Positions 6,105 through 7,101 of a stretch of 7,101 nt of DNA are shown in pieces. The DNA comes from Salinibacterium sp. GTDB taxonomy: Bacteria > Actinomycetota > Actinomycetes > Actinomycetales > Microbacteriaceae. Each line of letters begins with the position of its first letter. Position 1 is the first letter of the stretch. Location of the stretch: contig SCSV01000257.1 of the NCBI GenBank assembly GCA_004297555.1, positions 1-7,101 on the forward strand, read 5' to 3'. Position numbers and translations under genes: made by a program. The notes beneath the pieces were generated by a model. It saw only the letters and a list, made by a program, of their open reading frames with translations. It searched no databases and was not told where the DNA came from.

Positions 6105-7101
6105 GTGAGCACGATCTCGAACGGCAGCGCCGTCTCTCTCGAGAACCCTCGCGTTCCCGCCCAGCGGAACAGGCTAAAGAATACCCCGGCCCCCGGACAC
6201 AAGCGGGTGCTCCTGGCAGCCCCGCGCGGCTATTGCGCGGGGGTCGACCGAGCGGTCATTGCGGTCGAGAAGGCTCTCGCCAATTTCGGTGCTCCGGTCT
6301 ACGTGCGCAAGCAGATCGTGCACAACATTCACGTCGTCTCCACCCTCGAGCAGCAGGGCGCGATCTTCGTCGACGAGGTCGATGAGGTGCCCGAGGGCGC
6401 CCACATCGTCTTCAGCGCCCATGGCGTTTCGCCGAGTGTGGTTCAGGGTGCTGCCGATCGCGAGTTGCAGGCGATCGATGCCACCTGTCCGCTCGTCACC
6501 AAGGTGCACCGCGAGGCTGTGCGGTTCGCGCGCGATGACTTCCACATTCTGCTCATCGGCCACCACGGTCACGAAGAAGTCGAAGGCACGATGGGCCACG
6601 CGCCCGAGCGCACGACGCTCGTCGGCAGCCCGGCCGATGTCGCAACGCTCGAGGTGGATGACCCCAACAACCTGGTCTGGTTGTCGCAGACCACCCTGAG
6701 CGTCGACGAGACCATGGAGACCGTGCGCCTCCTGCGCGAGCGCTTCCCAGCGCTGCACGATCCGCCCAGCGACGACATCTGCTACGCCACGCAGAACCGG
6801 CAAGTGGCGATCAAGAAAGTCGCCCAGGACGCCGAGCTCGTGATCGTCGTCGGGTCAGCGAACAGCTCCAACACAGTGCGCCTGGTGGATGTCGCGCTCG
6901 AGAACGGTGTCAAGGCCGCCTACCGGGTCGACTATGCGAGCGAGATCAAACAGGAGTGGCTCGACGGCGTTTCGACGATCGGCGTGACCAGTGGGGCATC
7001 CGTTCCCGAAATCTTGGTGCAGGAGGTGCTCGCGGACCTCGCCGATGCTGGGTACGGTGAGGTCGAGCGAGTTGTGACAGCGGAGGAGGACCTCCTGCAC
7101 C
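6105..7101 (+). CDS. ispH: 4-hydroxy-3-methylbut-2-enyl diphosphate reductase (3' end outside window)
   Basis: 332 codons are visible without a stop; the family is about 320-350 long, so only the extreme C-terminus is missing. IspH (LytB) performs the last step of the MEP isoprenoid pathway, reducing HMBPP to IPP and DMAPP with a [4Fe-4S] cluster. The three cluster cysteines are C44 (RGYCAGVDRA), C128 (DATCPLVTK) and C226 (DDICYATQNRQ). Substrate-site residues are present: H73 (VHN), H106 (SAHG), H156 and E158 (GHEEVEGTMG), T196/T197 (SQTTLSVD), the S254-S255-N256 run (SANSSNTVRL) and S299 (TSGASVPE). About 33 residues precede the conserved core, an extension I associate with actinobacterial members. 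The GTG start is supported by TAGAAT 7 nt upstream; an internal GTG at 6207 is a less likely alternative. The gene is divergent from xseA, as lytB2 is in mycobacteria. Confidence 0.97.
   Translation, partial: MSTISNGSAVSLENPRVPAQRNRLKNTPAPGHKRVLLAAPRGYCAGVDRAVIAVEKALANFGAPVYVRKQIVHNIHVVSTLEQQGAIFVDEVDEVPEGAHIVFSAHGVSPSVVQGAADRELQAIDATCPLVTKVHREAVRFARDDFHILLIGHHGHEEVEGTMGHAPERTTLVGSPADVATLEVDDPNNLVWLSQTTLSVDETMETVRLLRERFPALHDPPSDDICYATQNRQVAIKKVAQDAELVIVVGSANSSNTVRLVDVALENGVKAAYRVDYASEIKQEWLDGVSTIGVTSGASVPEILVQEVLADLADAGYGEVERVVTAEEDLLH

Noticed and set aside
6174..6803. 209-codon minus-strand frame inside ispH
   Set aside because: It is antisense to conserved IspH motifs, and the low-complexity translation fits a shadow frame.
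1..7101. CRISPR, insertion sequence, tRNA, attachment site or transfer signature
   Set aside because: There are no regularly spaced repeats, transposase or integrase motifs, or tRNA-like folds, and all the genes look native with uniform base composition.

Overview
The window looks like ordinary chromosomal backbone from a GC-rich actinobacterium, probably a member of the Microbacteriaceae or a close relative. The reasons are the high GC content with strong third-position GC bias, frequent GTG starts, a PIN-PhoH fusion of the actinobacterial type, a DUF4245 membrane protein (a family I know mainly from actinobacteria), an IspH with the actinobacterial N-terminal extension, and a gene order that resembles the phoH2 / fum / DUF4245 / xseB / xseA / lytB2 neighbourhood of Mycobacterium (Rv1095-Rv1110, from memory). 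No mobile element, CRISPR array, rRNA or tRNA is visible.

Layout from left to right: (1) the 3' part of a PIN-PhoH ATPase/RNase gene on the plus strand, cut by the left edge; (2) 30 nt downstream, a GTG-started plus-strand gene for a two-helix membrane protein of unknown function; (3) a convergent junction of only 3 nt; (4) a compact minus-strand block transcribed leftwards, xseA - xseB - DUF4245 - beta-carbonic anhydrase - fumC, with gaps of 9 nt, 2 nt, an ATGA overlap, and 42 nt; (5) a 47-bp divergent promoter region; (6) ispH on the plus strand, cut by the right edge, probably only a few codons before its stop.

The genes serve DNA repair (exonuclease VII, XseA/XseB), central carbon metabolism (fumarase, carbonic anhydrase), isoprenoid synthesis (IspH) and RNA metabolism (PIN-PhoH), with two membrane-anchored proteins of unknown role. 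The likely transcription units are phoH-(unknown), the five-gene minus-strand operon, and ispH alone or leading a rightward operon. No stretch longer than about 50 bp is non-coding.

I see no clear new defence or mobile system. The points most worth a second look are the uncharacterised two-helix protein beside PhoH, the carbonic anhydrase lying next to fumC where glpX lies in mycobacteria, the near-zero convergent junction without a terminator, and the apparently leaderless ispH transcript.
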